A stretch of 64,000 bases of DNA from NCBI GenBank assembly GCA_964007475.1, contig OZ023273.1, positions 82,190,598 to 82,254,597 on the forward strand. Direction: 5' to 3'. The DNA is from Hybos culiciformis. Lineage: Eukaryota; Arthropoda; Insecta; Diptera; Hybotidae. A program made the translations under genes and the position numbers. Positions 10,319 to 20,056 of the stretch are shown here, piece by piece (position 1 is the stretch's first letter; each line of letters opens with the position of its first letter). The notes beneath the pieces were generated by a model. The model was not told the DNA's origin. It saw only the letters and a list, made by a program, of their open reading frames with translations, and searched no databases.

Positions 10319-11008
10319 TTAGTCAGACAAATCATCTGACCCACTCTCAAAACCAGGATCCTCAATATGATAGCATCGGCAAGGAGAACACCCACATCTA
10401 CGACAATACGGGCACTTCCAAGAAAGATGACCCAACTCGCCGCAATATCTACACTCAGGAGCCACATGTGTCACAAAGTCGTGATCCACCATACAAATCC
10501 AACACATATCGCAATCAGCGATTACGTGCAGATTTCCACCACACCTTTGACACCATATTCTGGAACGATACTATAAAAAAAAAAAAAAAAAAAAAAATAA
10601 AAATAAAAATAAAAAAATAAAAAAAAAAATCATTACTTACATAAGAGTAGTTACAACTACCCTTGTGAGAATCCTTCCCACATCCATAACACTTCTTATA
10701 ATTTATAAGAAGGTCATCAATCACAACGGCAGTACATTTCCTCCAGAAATGACCCCTCATCCCACATCTCCAACAAAGCTTTCCTTCTAACAAAAAAAAT
10801 ATATATAGATATATAAAATCAAGTTTTTTTTATACCGTCCAGAAAAACAAGCGAGTTTAACTGGACCATAAAAATATTCGCTCAGCCTTAGCCAGCTAAG
10901 ACTGCGACTCAAAAAATTCATACGTATGGCCTATGCCATACTGCCGAATAAGCAAAAAAAAAAAATTAATAGAAAAATAGAATAAAACTTACCTATTCTA
11001 AACTCCAT
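10319..11008 (-). CDS. Antisense three-exon zinc-knuckle gene in LTR 1
   Basis: Exons on the minus strand: 10993-11008 (ATG and five codons), 10641-10786, and 10319-10570. Both introns (206 and 70 bp) start with GTAAGT and end in pyrimidine-rich runs before TAG. The phases join correctly (phase 1, then phase 0) to give 137 codons. AATAAA overlaps the stop (10315-10320), with a second near 10289-10294. The product is small, rich in cysteine (19) and has CX2CX4HX4C knuckles in CWRCGMRGHFWRKC, CQRCGGNLHVIADC and CRYCGELGHLSWKC, plus a CX2CX4HX3C variant and an acidic tail. Nucleic-acid binding, as in retroviral nucleocapsid or CNBP, is inferred. The role is unknown. It lies opposite to the sense of the LTR. 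Confidence 0.72.
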
Positions 11009-11144
11009 TATTTTTACTATGAATTCACAAAAAAAAAAAAATATACATATATTTATTTTAAATATTACAAAAAAAAAAAAAAAACACTTTAAAAAAAAAA
11101 AACACTTTGAAAACACTATGACACAAAAGAAAACCTTTTAACCA

Positions 11145-11184
<40 letters not shown>

Positions 11185-11697
11185 GAATGGAAAAATTCCA
11201 TAACGGCGCGCCGAACTTACAAACTAACTAGTTTTAAGATAGTTACAAAAAATGGCTTGTTAGGAAGATTTTAACTATAAGTTTATTTTAATAACTAACT
11301 TTAAATTTTAATTTTTTTCATATTGTGTTTACCACAAAACAAAAAAAAAAGTTCGATAATGAGACTTGCAACAAAACAATAAACAAAGGTCCATTATAGT
11401 AATCTTCAATACAAAAAAGGGACAAATAGTCAAGAAGCCCAACCTAATGTTACCACCTACAAGGAAAGAGCAACCTTAGAAGACAACAAATTACGAATTT
11501 GTTATTTCAAGCCCTCACAAGTAGGCAAAATAAATAAAAAAACATTTTAAAATTGTTTATATATATATATCGAAAAAGAAAAAGTTAAATTATAGATATA
11601 TATACAACTTAAAATAATACAAGAAATTTATATAAATAAAACCAATCAATGATACAAATATATTATTAAAACAAAATAGTAAATAATGATATCGGAG

Positions 11698-11855
11698 AAA
11701 TTGTAAATTATAAATTTTCAAATTATAAATTATAGATTTTCAAATTATAAATTATAGATTTTCAAATTATAAATTATAGATTTTCAAATTATAAATTATA
11801 GATTTTCAAATTATAAATTATAGAATTTCAAATTATAAATTATAAATATTAAAAT
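11698..11855 (+). repeat. 22-bp tandem repeats in LTR 1
   Basis: About six copies of TTCAAATTATAAATTATAGA-type units in the U3-like part of the LTR. The same block is present in LTR 2 (about 25355-25505) and LTR 3 (about 37960-38108). Confidence 0.85.
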
Positions 11856-12041
11856 TATTATATTATATTTTATAATAAATCCTGAAAACAGGAAATAAAA
11901 AAAAAAAAACAATCTATGTATTTTAGTAAATAATTATTTTTATATTTGCTTTCTTTCTTTTTTAATAAAAATCATACTTAAAATAACAATGTATTGTTAC
12001 TAAGAAAATCCCACAGGTCCTTAAAGGTAAATAAGAAATGC

Positions 12042-12101
12042 TGATATAAGGTCCAGCTTTAGATGGCCATAGCCATGAGCTGAAGATGACTTATTAGTCA
12101 T
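12042..12101 (+). promoter_or_regulatory. Hairpin cluster in LTR 1
   Basis: Two perfect short stems: ATGGC-CATA-GCCAT near 12063, and ATGACT-TATT-AGTCAT at 12086-12101. They occur in all three LTRs. Function unknown; they could lie in the transcribed R region. Confidence 0.4.
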
Positions 12102-12224
12102 TTAGAATTAAGTTTTTTTTTATTTTTGGAATTGGTTGGGGTTTTTTAAATATCCTTTTTCTTTGAGATCTCCTTTTTATCTTTTTTTAACGAAAGACAT
12201 CCTATTAATATTGTTATGAAACCC

Positions 12225-12423
12225 CCTGGTGTTCACTGTCCGTACCCACCCACCGACGAGCTTAGACCCAGCCTTAGAACACGGATGTCCTTAGACAGTG
12301 GACTCAACACCAGGTCACTAATTGAAAGCAGAGCACTTTCTCTTGCCTCTACTTTCACCTGTTTTCCTTTTTATCATAATTTCCTTTATGATAAATCCTT
12401 TTTATTTGAGTTCATTTGAACTC
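12225..12423 (+). promoter_or_regulatory. Structured 3' part of LTR 1 (long hairpin plus two short ones)
   Basis: Arm CCTGGTGTTCACTGTC at 12225-12240 pairs with GACAGTG (12294-12300) and AACACCAGG (12306-12314), leaving a 5-nt bulge: 16 bp in all. Two more stems follow, ATCATAA/TTATGAT (12373-12392) and GAGTTC/GAACTC (12408-12423). This resembles a TAR-like or R-U5 fold. It is repeated in LTR 3 from 38483 and lost from LTR 2. Confidence 0.5.
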
Positions 12424-12476
12424 AGATCCTTCGTAGTTTAACTACTTACAAATTTATTTAATTTTAACATAACAAA

Positions 12477-12491
12477 TGGCGCCCAACGTGG
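12477..12491 (+). other. Primer binding site (tRNA-Lys type)
   Basis: TGGCGCCCAACGTGG, two bases after the LTR end, matches the complement of the 3' end of tRNA-Lys1,2, as used by gypsy and Osvaldo-type elements. Only copy 1 keeps a primer site. Confidence 0.85.
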
Positions 12492-12504
12492 ACAATAAGT
12501 CCTA

Positions 12505-12520
12505 CCAAAGAGGTAAGATT
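12505..12520 (+). promoter_or_regulatory. Candidate major splice donor
   Basis: CAAAGAG|GTAAGATT, with the junction after 12512, is a near-consensus 5' splice site between the primer site and gag, where retroviruses place the donor for env RNA. A strong acceptor (a run of T ending TAG at 19443) precedes env. Use is inferred. Confidence 0.5.
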
Positions 12521-12766
12521 ATGAGTCCAACCCTTCTCAAAGAGGCGGAAGATTTACGAGTCTCTGCCCTTTGAACATGTAAAAGACAAAACGCCTAATA
12601 CAAGATTTACTTGAAAACATATAGTTTTAAAAAAAAAAAAAAAAATAAAAAAATAAATAAATAAATAAATATAAATACAAAATTTAAAACGTTAAATTAC
12701 ATATTTTAGAAACCCCAATTCAAATAGCTCTATTAATTTATTTTCCTTATAATATTGGAAGAAACC

Positions 12767-12834
12767 TTTCACCTTACAGTGTGAGTTCAGTATAAAATGT
12801 GGGCACAGTCCACACTGAACATGCTGGGGTGAAA
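12767..12834 (+). ncRNA. Leader hairpin 1
   Basis: Conserved core (CAGTGTG ... TATAAAATGTGGGCACAGTC ... CACACTG) closed by its own basal stem TTTCACC (12767-12773) with GGTGAAA (12828-12834). First of four such elements in the untranslated leader. The upper stem and the 3' bulge ending CATGCTGG are shared with the others. Confidence 0.65.
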
Positions 12835-12907
12835 TCCTTCAGAAAATATTCAAACCTTCTTCTACAAAGCTATACTTTATTTATGATTCTAATACTACAA
12901 GGTTTTT

Positions 12908-12987
12908 CTGTTGTCTATTCTTGCAGTGTGAGTGCAGTATAAAAAGTGGGCACAGTCCACACTGTACATGCTGGGAATGGATAACAG
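12908..12987 (+). ncRNA. Leader hairpin 2
   Basis: Same core, closed by a 13-bp basal stem, CTGTTGTCTATTC (12908-12920) with GAATGGATAACAG (12975-12987), including two G-U pairs. The stem sequence is unrelated to that of hairpin 1. Confidence 0.65.
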
Positions 12988-13035
12988 AAGGTACCATAAA
13001 CTATCTTCTTCTAAAAAAAATAAAAAAAAAAAATT

Positions 13036-13107
13036 TTTAACATCGTACAGTGCGAGTGCAGTATAAAATGTGGGCACAGTCCACACTGTACGTACTGCGA
13101 TTTTAAA
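13036..13107 (+). ncRNA. Leader hairpin 3
   Basis: Same core, closed by TTTAACATCG (13036-13045) with CGATTTTAAA (13098-13107): nine pairs and one C-U mismatch. A fourth core sequence variant (CAGTGCG) is found here. Confidence 0.6.
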
Positions 13108-13150
13108 CTTTAAATACTTGTTAAAACAAGCACATTTTTTTATTTGGAAG

Positions 13151-13218
13151 GGTTACCTTACAGTGTGAGTGCAGTATAAAATGTGGGCACAGTCCACACT
13201 GTACATGCTGGGGTAACC
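13151..13218 (+). ncRNA. Leader hairpin 4
   Basis: Same core, closed by GGTTACC (13151-13157) with GGTAACC (13212-13218), seven perfect pairs. An inner stem GTGC/GCAC is also possible. All four hairpins are missing from copy 2 because of a deletion. Confidence 0.65.
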
Positions 13219-13512
13219 AGTCTAAAGAGAAAAAAAAAACTTTACATATTTCCACCTATCCCTCTTTTTCTCAACAAATAGAGCTAGCTAATACTTCTTC
13301 TTTATTATCTAAAAAATTTTTTTTTTTTTTTTTTTCATAAAACAATTATATCAAGCATTTCTAATACCGAAAAGGACCTAAATAAAAAAAAAAAATTATT
13401 ACACAAATTTAGAAAAAATTATAGAAAAAAAAAAGAAAATCACAACAGAAAATATTAAAGAATTACAGAAATAATTTAAATCAGAATAAATTCATACGTA
13501 TATAAGTAATTT

Positions 13513-13545
<33 letters not shown>

Positions 13546-13576
13546 CAAAGATTTAGTAAGAAAAAAAATCTTAAAA

Positions 13577-15751
13577 ATGGAAACGTTAAATCTATATATA
13601 AATCCAGAACACTTGAGTATAGAAGAACTGGAATATGAATACTTAAGAAATCAGATTTCCTACTCAGATCCTCAAGCCATGAATCTATTAAAAAGATTCC
13701 TGAAAGAGGAAACTGAAAATATTCACAAAAGAATTAAAATGGCCACAACGGGGCCGAGGGGCGCGAAAGACCCACAAGAAGTCCCTAGCATAGCAAACAG
13801 TATACAAGAAGTCCCTAGCATAGCAAACAGTATACAAGAAGCAAAAGAAGTAATAAAATTGACCCAAGATCTATTAGAAAACCCTAGCTTAGAGAAATCT
13901 GAAAAATTAGCTAGTAGATTAACTCATCATAAGTATAAGCTAATTGATTTATTAGATATATACCTGGACGAAGATAACACAATAAAAAACATAATAGAGG
14001 TAATAAAAACATGTCTAAATGTAATAGAAGCTGGAAAAGAAGAAAGGATAGAACCAGAAGAAGTAATTCAAGGAGATTTAACCACTCACATCCCCGTAAA
14101 AGAGATAAACCCATCAGGGGGAGCAAAATCAAAAATAATAAGTAAGAAGGTAGAAACTCCAAGCAAGGCACAAAGAAAAATACCTTACGTAGATCCAGGC
14201 ACCGATTCAGCAACTCATGATGAAATGTGGGGACTCGGAGCATTAGGATTACCTCATAAAAATTTCGCCGAAGTAGACTGGACCAACTGGAGAAAGCCAA
14301 AACCACAACCAAAATTCCCAGCAGTAATACCAACAACTAACCTATTCAACAAAAGACTAGATCTTCCAAAATCCCCATTAATGGAACCAAAATTAAAGTA
14401 CATATCAAATAAAGTAAAAGAATACCCTCAGATCTCGCAACAGGATACAACAAAAAATGGTACTGAGAAAACAAGCGAAGAGAGGGATATAACAATGGAA
14501 AAAATTATGAATATAATAAAAGATCTGAGAGATCAAATGAATCCATTAATCATGGAGCATAGAGCTAAGCAACCGACTCCAAAAACAGAAAAAAGAAGAG
14601 CCATTAGCCCAAGCTCTAGAGCATCCACACCAACACCGCCGGAATTTAAAAGCTATCAAAGACCATCATCAAATCAGTCCATACACTCGCAAGAGGTAAA
14701 TCAACTATTCAAAGTAGAACCAAGAATAAGATCAAGTACAAGAGAGAGAGAATATAGATCACCTCCAATGAGAGAAGTAAGAACAGGAGCTTACAGGCGA
14801 AGACAACAGGAAGAGCAAAGACAACCAGAAGAACATAGATATACAAGAGAGTTGGATCTAAAGAAAAGATTCGGATTGTTCTTCAACGGAGACGAAGTAG
14901 AAAACTTCGTGAAAGACGTGGACAGTCAAAGGATTGACCACAATATCTCCGATAGAGTCCTGATAAACAACTTTCACCAACTCTTGGATCCGACAGTAAA
15001 GAAATGGTATTTTGGATACTTTAGAACCCATGACAAAATTGAAACTTCATGGAGAACATTCAGCTCGGCACTGATAAATGAATATGCGGAAGCTCTAGAT
15101 GAGGACTTAAAAATCACAGAGCTAATTAATAGGAAACAAAAAATGGGCGAGACATGGCGTGAGTTTATACAAGCAATGAATGCTTTGAACCAAAAACTGG
15201 ACGAGCCACTGAATGAAAGACGGCTAACCAATAGAATAAAACTCAACGTAAGAAGAGAGTATAAGGAACCTCTTCAAGCAGTAGAAGTTGAGAATTTAAC
15301 AGCACTGCGAAACAAGTTCAGACTGATTGATGCAGGTAGAGAAACAAAAGCGTCCTACCGAGCAAATCAGGACGAACAAGGATATGCCAGGGCAAACAAC
15401 GACCGAAATAGGTACAGAGTACAGGAAATACAGTACGAAGACGATTACCCGTACGAAGAAAGCTATAATGATTACTACGAAGTAGAAGCAATACAAAATA
15501 TACCGAAACAACAAAATAACATAAACAATAACAGAAAAAAATTAGAAGACCAGCAAAAACCCAAACAGCAATCCAGACCAGGTACACCTGAAAGTAATTT
15601 GAGATGCTGGAGCTGCGAAGTTCCTGGACACGCATTCATGGACTGTCCAGCTACATACCGACGAATCTTCTGCTACAGGTGCGGAATGATGAACGAAGTA
15701 GCACCAACTTGCGGAAACTGCCATAAAACAGTTCGCTTTCAGGGAAACTGA
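13577..15751 (+). CDS. gag: Gag polyprotein, copy 1
   Basis: A 724-codon frame with a good start context (AAAATGG). The N-terminal part is charged and holds an exact 30-bp tandem duplication (PSIANSIQEV repeated) near 13780-13841. A basic, proline/serine-rich middle is followed by a capsid-like segment (about residues 435-600; LDLKKRFGLFFNGDEVE, FHQLLDPTVKKWYFGY) typical of gypsy Gag. Near the end is a zinc knuckle CWSCEVPGHAFMDC and a second one, CYRCGMMNEVAPTC, in which the histidine position is glutamate. The stop TGA at 15749-15751 directly follows the GGGAAAC frameshift site. Role: particle formation and RNA binding, inferred from position and motifs. Confidence 0.88.
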   Translation: METLNLYINPEHLSIEELEYEYLRNQISYSDPQAMNLLKRFLKEETENIHKRIKMATTGPRGAKDPQEVPSIANSIQEVPSIANSIQEAKEVIKLTQDLLENPSLEKSEKLASRLTHHKYKLIDLLDIYLDEDNTIKNIIEVIKTCLNVIEAGKEERIEPEEVIQGDLTTHIPVKEINPSGGAKSKIISKKVETPSKAQRKIPYVDPGTDSATHDEMWGLGALGLPHKNFAEVDWTNWRKPKPQPKFPAVIPTTNLFNKRLDLPKSPLMEPKLKYISNKVKEYPQISQQDTTKNGTEKTSEERDITMEKIMNIIKDLRDQMNPLIMEHRAKQPTPKTEKRRAISPSSRASTPTPPEFKSYQRPSSNQSIHSQEVNQLFKVEPRIRSSTREREYRSPPMREVRTGAYRRRQQEEQRQPEEHRYTRELDLKKRFGLFFNGDEVENFVKDVDSQRIDHNISDRVLINNFHQLLDPTVKKWYFGYFRTHDKIETSWRTFSSALINEYAEALDEDLKITELINRKQKMGETWREFIQAMNALNQKLDEPLNERRLTNRIKLNVRREYKEPLQAVEVENLTALRNKFRLIDAGRETKASYRANQDEQGYARANNDRNRYRVQEIQYEDDYPYEESYNDYYEVEAIQNIPKQQNNINNNRKKLEDQQKPKQQSRPGTPESNLRCWSCEVPGHAFMDCPATYRRIFCYRCGMMNEVAPTCGNCHKTVRFQGN

Positions 15752-18700
15752 TTTCCCAATCTGTAGAGAGGCCGTCTACAGATTTTAACCAAGGCCAAAA
15801 CCTGTTTCAAACAACCAAATACGAAACAATAAAAAGTAAAAATGAAAATTTAGAAAAACAACAAGAAATCATAGAAAATGAAAATATTGTAAACAAATTA
15901 GAAAAAACTGAAAAAGAAAATACTGAAAAAAAACAAGAAATCATAGAAAATGAAAATATTGAAAACAAATTAGAAAAAACTGAAAAAGAAAATACTGAAA
16001 AAAAACAAGAAATCATAGGAAATGAAAACATAAAAATAACCGGAATACTGAAAAGAACCAAAAGTGAAGAAACAATAAAAAAGGAGAAAAAGCAATGGCC
16101 TCCTTATCATATAAGAAAACAACGATATGATAAGAAGAGGGCAGAGATAGTCACTTTCAATAATGTTAGTGAAGTACGACTAAATACAAAAAAAAACAGG
16201 AAATCAAAAAAGTCGATACGAAAGAGCAAATATTATAGGAAAGCGAGAGAAGACAGGAAAAGGATTCTTTCAGCGGTTATAAAAATGCCCCAGGATAATA
16301 GACCATACGCGAGAATCCAAATAGGAAGGAAAACTCTAACAGGACTATTGGATTCAGGCGCGTCAATTTCTTGTATAGGAAAGGATATACAATGGATTCA
16401 AGAAAATACCAACTGCAAAATACATAAAATTAAAGACACTTTGTTAACTGCAGCAGGAAATAAAACACAGATTATAGGATATATTTTAGTACCAATATTT
16501 TTTAACAATATCTCCAAAATTCTAAAAATCCATGTTGTACCAAAGTTATCACAAGAATTATATCTTGGCGTTAACTTTTGGACAGAATTTAATTTAGCAC
16601 CGCAAATTTTCAAACAAATAGAAGAAATATCTCAAATAGACCCCAACACTCACCAGTTAGACTTAAATGACCAGTTAGAATTGGAAGCAATAAAAAGGAT
16701 GTTTCCATCCTACGCGGTCGAAGGATTAGGTTGCACAGACTTAGAAGAACACGTGATAGACACCGAAGACAATGAACCGGTTAAACAAAAGCATTACCCA
16801 CTCTCCCCTGCCATCCAAAATTTAATGTACGCCGAAGTAGACAGAATGCTGGAAATGGGCGTCATAGAAGAAAGCAATAGTGCTTGGACATCCCCTGTAG
16901 TGCTAGTAAGAAAGCCAGGTAAAAACCGTTTATGTTTAGATTCACGAAAAGTGAATGAATTGACAAAAAAGGACGCGTACCCATTACCAAATATTCAAGG
17001 CTTATTAGCACGTATAGATAAAACCAAGTACATAAGTAGTATTGACTTAAAAGACGCATTCTGGCAAATTCCGTTAGAAAAGAAATCGCGAGAAAAGACT
17101 ACATTTGCAATCCCCGGTAGACCGCTCTATCAATACACACGTATGCCTTTCGGACTTTGTAACGCAGCCCAACGCATGTGTCGACTCATGGATAAAGTGA
17201 TTCCTCAACATTTAAAGGAAGAGGTAAAGGTTTACTTAGCCGATTTAATGGTGGCAACAGATACAAAAAAACGCCACTTTCAACTTCTAAAAGAAGTTGC
17301 GATCGCTCTAAGAAAAGCAAACCTCACAATAAATGTTGAGAAATCGAAATTTTTCATGAAAGAAATTAAATATCTAGGATATTTAACGGCGAGAACGGTA
17401 CAAAACCCGACCCAGGAAAAATATCTGCAATCTCAGAATATCCGGAACCGAAATCCTTGAAACAAACTAGGCGATTCTTAGGCATGACAGGATGGTTCCA
17501 AAGACTGATTAAAGACTATTCCTTAATAGTAGCACCCATAACTGACTGTTTAAAAATTAAAAATTCTGACAATAAATTCAAGTTTACAAAAGAAGCGAGG
17601 GAAGCTTTCCAGAAAATCAAAGAAATTTTAATTTCAGAACCTATTCTCATCCCCCCCGACTATTCTAAAGAATTCTTTATACAAACCGATGCCAGTCAAT
17701 TAGGCATAGGAGCAGTCATATTTCAATATGACGATGAAAACAATGAACACCCTGTAGCTTACATGTCCAAAAAATTCAATGATACACAATCTAGATGGGC
17801 AGCTACGGAACAAGAATGCTTCGCAGTAGTTGAGGCAATCAAAAAGTTCCGTATGTACGTGGAAGGTGTAAAATTCACCGTACTGACAGATTGTGCCGCA
17901 TTGAAATGGCTAATGACCTGTAAAGATCACCACGGAAAACTTTTCCGATGGTCATTGAAACTACAGGCATTCGAATTTGACATTCTACACAGGGCAGGAA
18001 AGAAAAATGTAGTAGCAGACACCCTGTCAAGATCCTTTGGAATAGAAGAGATCACAGCAAGATGTCCAGATTTAGACCTAGAATCAGGCGCTTTCGAATC
18101 CGAAAAATATAAAGAAATCAGGGAAACAATAGAAGACAATCAGAATAGTTTACCAGATTTGAAATTAGTGGAAAATAAAATATTCAAAAGAATGGAATTC
18201 AGAAAAGAACAGGATGATTCAGAGCTGAATCTTTGGCGACTATGGGTTCCGGAAGAACTGGTGTCAGAAGTAATTAAAAATAACCATGATCCCCCACATT
18301 CAGCCCATGGAGGGTTACGAAAAACACTGTACCGAATAAGGACAAAATATTATTGGCCACGAATGTATTCGGATGTAAAAAACTACATACAAAACTGCAA
18401 AATTTGTAAAGAAACCAAACCAACCAACAAAATCTTAAGACCTCCGATGGGAGAAAAACAAATCCCTCAAAGACCCTTTCAACATCTATACATAGACTTT
18501 TTAGGACCCTACCCAAGATCGCGATCTGGTAATACATGTATTTTCATCATATTAGATTCCTTCTCAAAATATGTGATAATCAAACCATTGCGTAAAGCGA
18601 ACACAGCAAACGCGATAAAAGTGTTAGACGAAGCTTTCAGTTTGTTCGGATGTCCCGAAAGTATCCTAAGCGACAATGGAACTCCTCTCGTGTCAAAAGA

Positions 18701-19294
18701 CTTCGAATCTTACTTGCAAAACTATGGAATAGAACACAAATTAACCGCTTTTTACGCACCACAAGCAAACGCGAGCGAAAGGGTTAATGGGTCTATTTTA
18801 AATGCAATAAGAGCCTATATAGACGACAAGCAATATAACTGGGACGGCGATCTAGACAGCATAAGCACAGCTCTTCGTTCTAGCGTGCATGAAGCGACAG
18901 GGATGTCACCATATTACATCCTGTTTGGACAACACATGATAACTCATGGTAGTTCATTTAAATTGCTGAAAAAAAATTGCTAGAAATACTACCTCCTCCA
19001 GGATCCTTCCAAATCATAAAAGATATAGTAAAACGTAATTTGGAAAAAGCAAAAGAGAAAGGAAGAAAGTTGTATAACAGAAAATGCAAAAACATTAGGT
19101 ATAAAATAGGTCAGACCGTCTACAGAAGAAATTTTGCTCAAAGTGACTTTAGCAAACATTTCAACGCGAAGTTAGGAAAAAAATTCGTGCCGTGTTTAGT
19201 ATTAAGAATCATAGGCAATAGTATATATGAGGTCAAAGACTTAGTAGGGAAAAATGCTATCGGAAGATACCACGCGAAAGATCTAAAAATCTAA
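15727..19294 (+). pseudogene. pol: Pol polyprotein, copy 1 (two frame breaks, RT active site altered)
   Basis: Read after -1 frameshifting. A linker with a 72-bp in-frame tandem repeat (rich in K, E and N; about 15850-16020) precedes protease (LLDSGASIS, 16351-16362), RT, RNase H (IQTDAS near 17690), and integrase (HHCC near 18290-18410; DFLGP, SDNGTP and ASERVN). The frame breaks at about 17407 (one base too many in CAAAACCCGAC) and again at about 18970 (A8 run); homology continues across both. The RT catalytic box reads YLAD at 17233-17244 instead of YLDD, a change of the first essential aspartate. This copy is therefore expected to be enzymatically dead. The A8 break could also be a sequencing error, though it is in both copies. 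Confidence 0.85.
15742..15781 (+). promoter_or_regulatory. -1 frameshift signal, copy 1: GGGAAAC plus hairpins
   Basis: G GGA AAC (15742-15748) sits in phase immediately before the Gag stop, and a -1 slip enters the pol frame, which is open from 15727. The site is itself the left arm of GGGAAA-CTGA-TTTCCC. A second perfect stem, CTGTAGA/TCTACAG with a 7-nt loop, lies at 15761-15781. Its loop contains GGCC, which could pair with GGCC near 15792 to form a pseudoknot. Confidence 0.72.
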
Positions 19295-19536
19295 GGATCT
19301 CAGGAAATCTGATGTAAAATACATTTTTTTCAAAATTAATTTAAAAAAAAAAAAAACAAAAAACAATATTTTAAGATTTTTTTTTTATTGTCTCTTAATA
19401 AATAATTTGTTATTTTTATTTTCTAATAAAACTTTTTTTTTAGAAACCAAAGAAAAAAAAAAACAAAATAGAAATCCATATATGTATGAATAGAACAGAA
19501 AAAAAAATAATTCAAATTGGATAAGAAAATAAATAA

Positions 19537-19570
<34 letters not shown>

Positions 19571-20056
19571 ATATTTATTAAATAGAAAAATATAGAAAAA
19601 TAAATATATTTGATAGAAAAATAAATATATTTGATAGAAAAATAAATATATTAAATAGAAAAATAAATATACTTTATAGAAAAAATATATATATATATAA
19701 AATAGAAAAATAATAGGAAAAAGATATATTATAAGAAAAATATATATAGAAAAACATATATAGAAAAAAAAAAAAAAAAAAAAAAACTACATAAAAAAAT
19801 AAAAACAAAAAAAAAAAAAAAAAAAAATTTTTAAATAGTAATAAGAAAATATAAAAAAAAAAAAAAAAAAAATTACATAAAAACAAAAAAAAAAACAAAA
19901 TTTTTTATAATAGTTAGAAAAAAATAATAATAAAATAAAGATTCCTCTCCCATCCTTCGAAATCAATATATATATAAACAAAAAAAAAAAAAAAAATAAT
20001 AATAATAATTTTTGTTACTCGTCCTTTTTGCTTTTTTTATTTGTGTTTTTATTATC
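19295..20056 (+). other. pol-env spacer, low complexity, with candidate env splice acceptor
   Basis: A/T-only sequence with long A runs and tandem units of the type GATAGAAAAATAAATATATTT. A run of T ending in TAG at 19443 is a good candidate 3' splice site for env RNA. No gene. Frames open on the minus strand here are homopolymer artefacts. Confidence 0.5.

Larger units (their letters stand above)
9587..12474 (+). repeat. LTR 1 of the concatemer (2.89 kb, complete)
   Basis: Starts TGTTACTGAG and ends TTAACATAACA two bases before the primer binding site. Unusually long for a gypsy LTR. It holds a complete antisense spliced gene (10319-11008), an array of 22-bp repeats near 11705-11850, and several hairpins near its 3' end. 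It differs from LTR 2 and LTR 3 at scattered sites where those two agree, for example one base in the ATGTTTATAGG stretch near 9988. Confidence 0.88.

Noticed and set aside
10367..10576. 69-codon plus-strand frame in the LTR
   Set aside because: Lies opposite exon 3 of the antisense zinc-knuckle gene and has no motif of its own.
12216..12419. 67-codon plus-strand frame in the LTR end (MKPPGVHC...)
   Set aside because: It overlaps a strongly paired RNA region, has no recognisable domain, and its base pattern is explained by the hairpin arms.
13911..14336. 141-codon minus-strand frame inside gag (also in copy 2)
   Set aside because: A shadow of the gag frame, leucine-rich because gag is rich in lysine and glutamate codons; no splice sites or motifs.
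19674..19981. Minus-strand frames made of F, Y and L in the pol-env spacer
   Set aside because: Translations of A/T homopolymers with no other composition.
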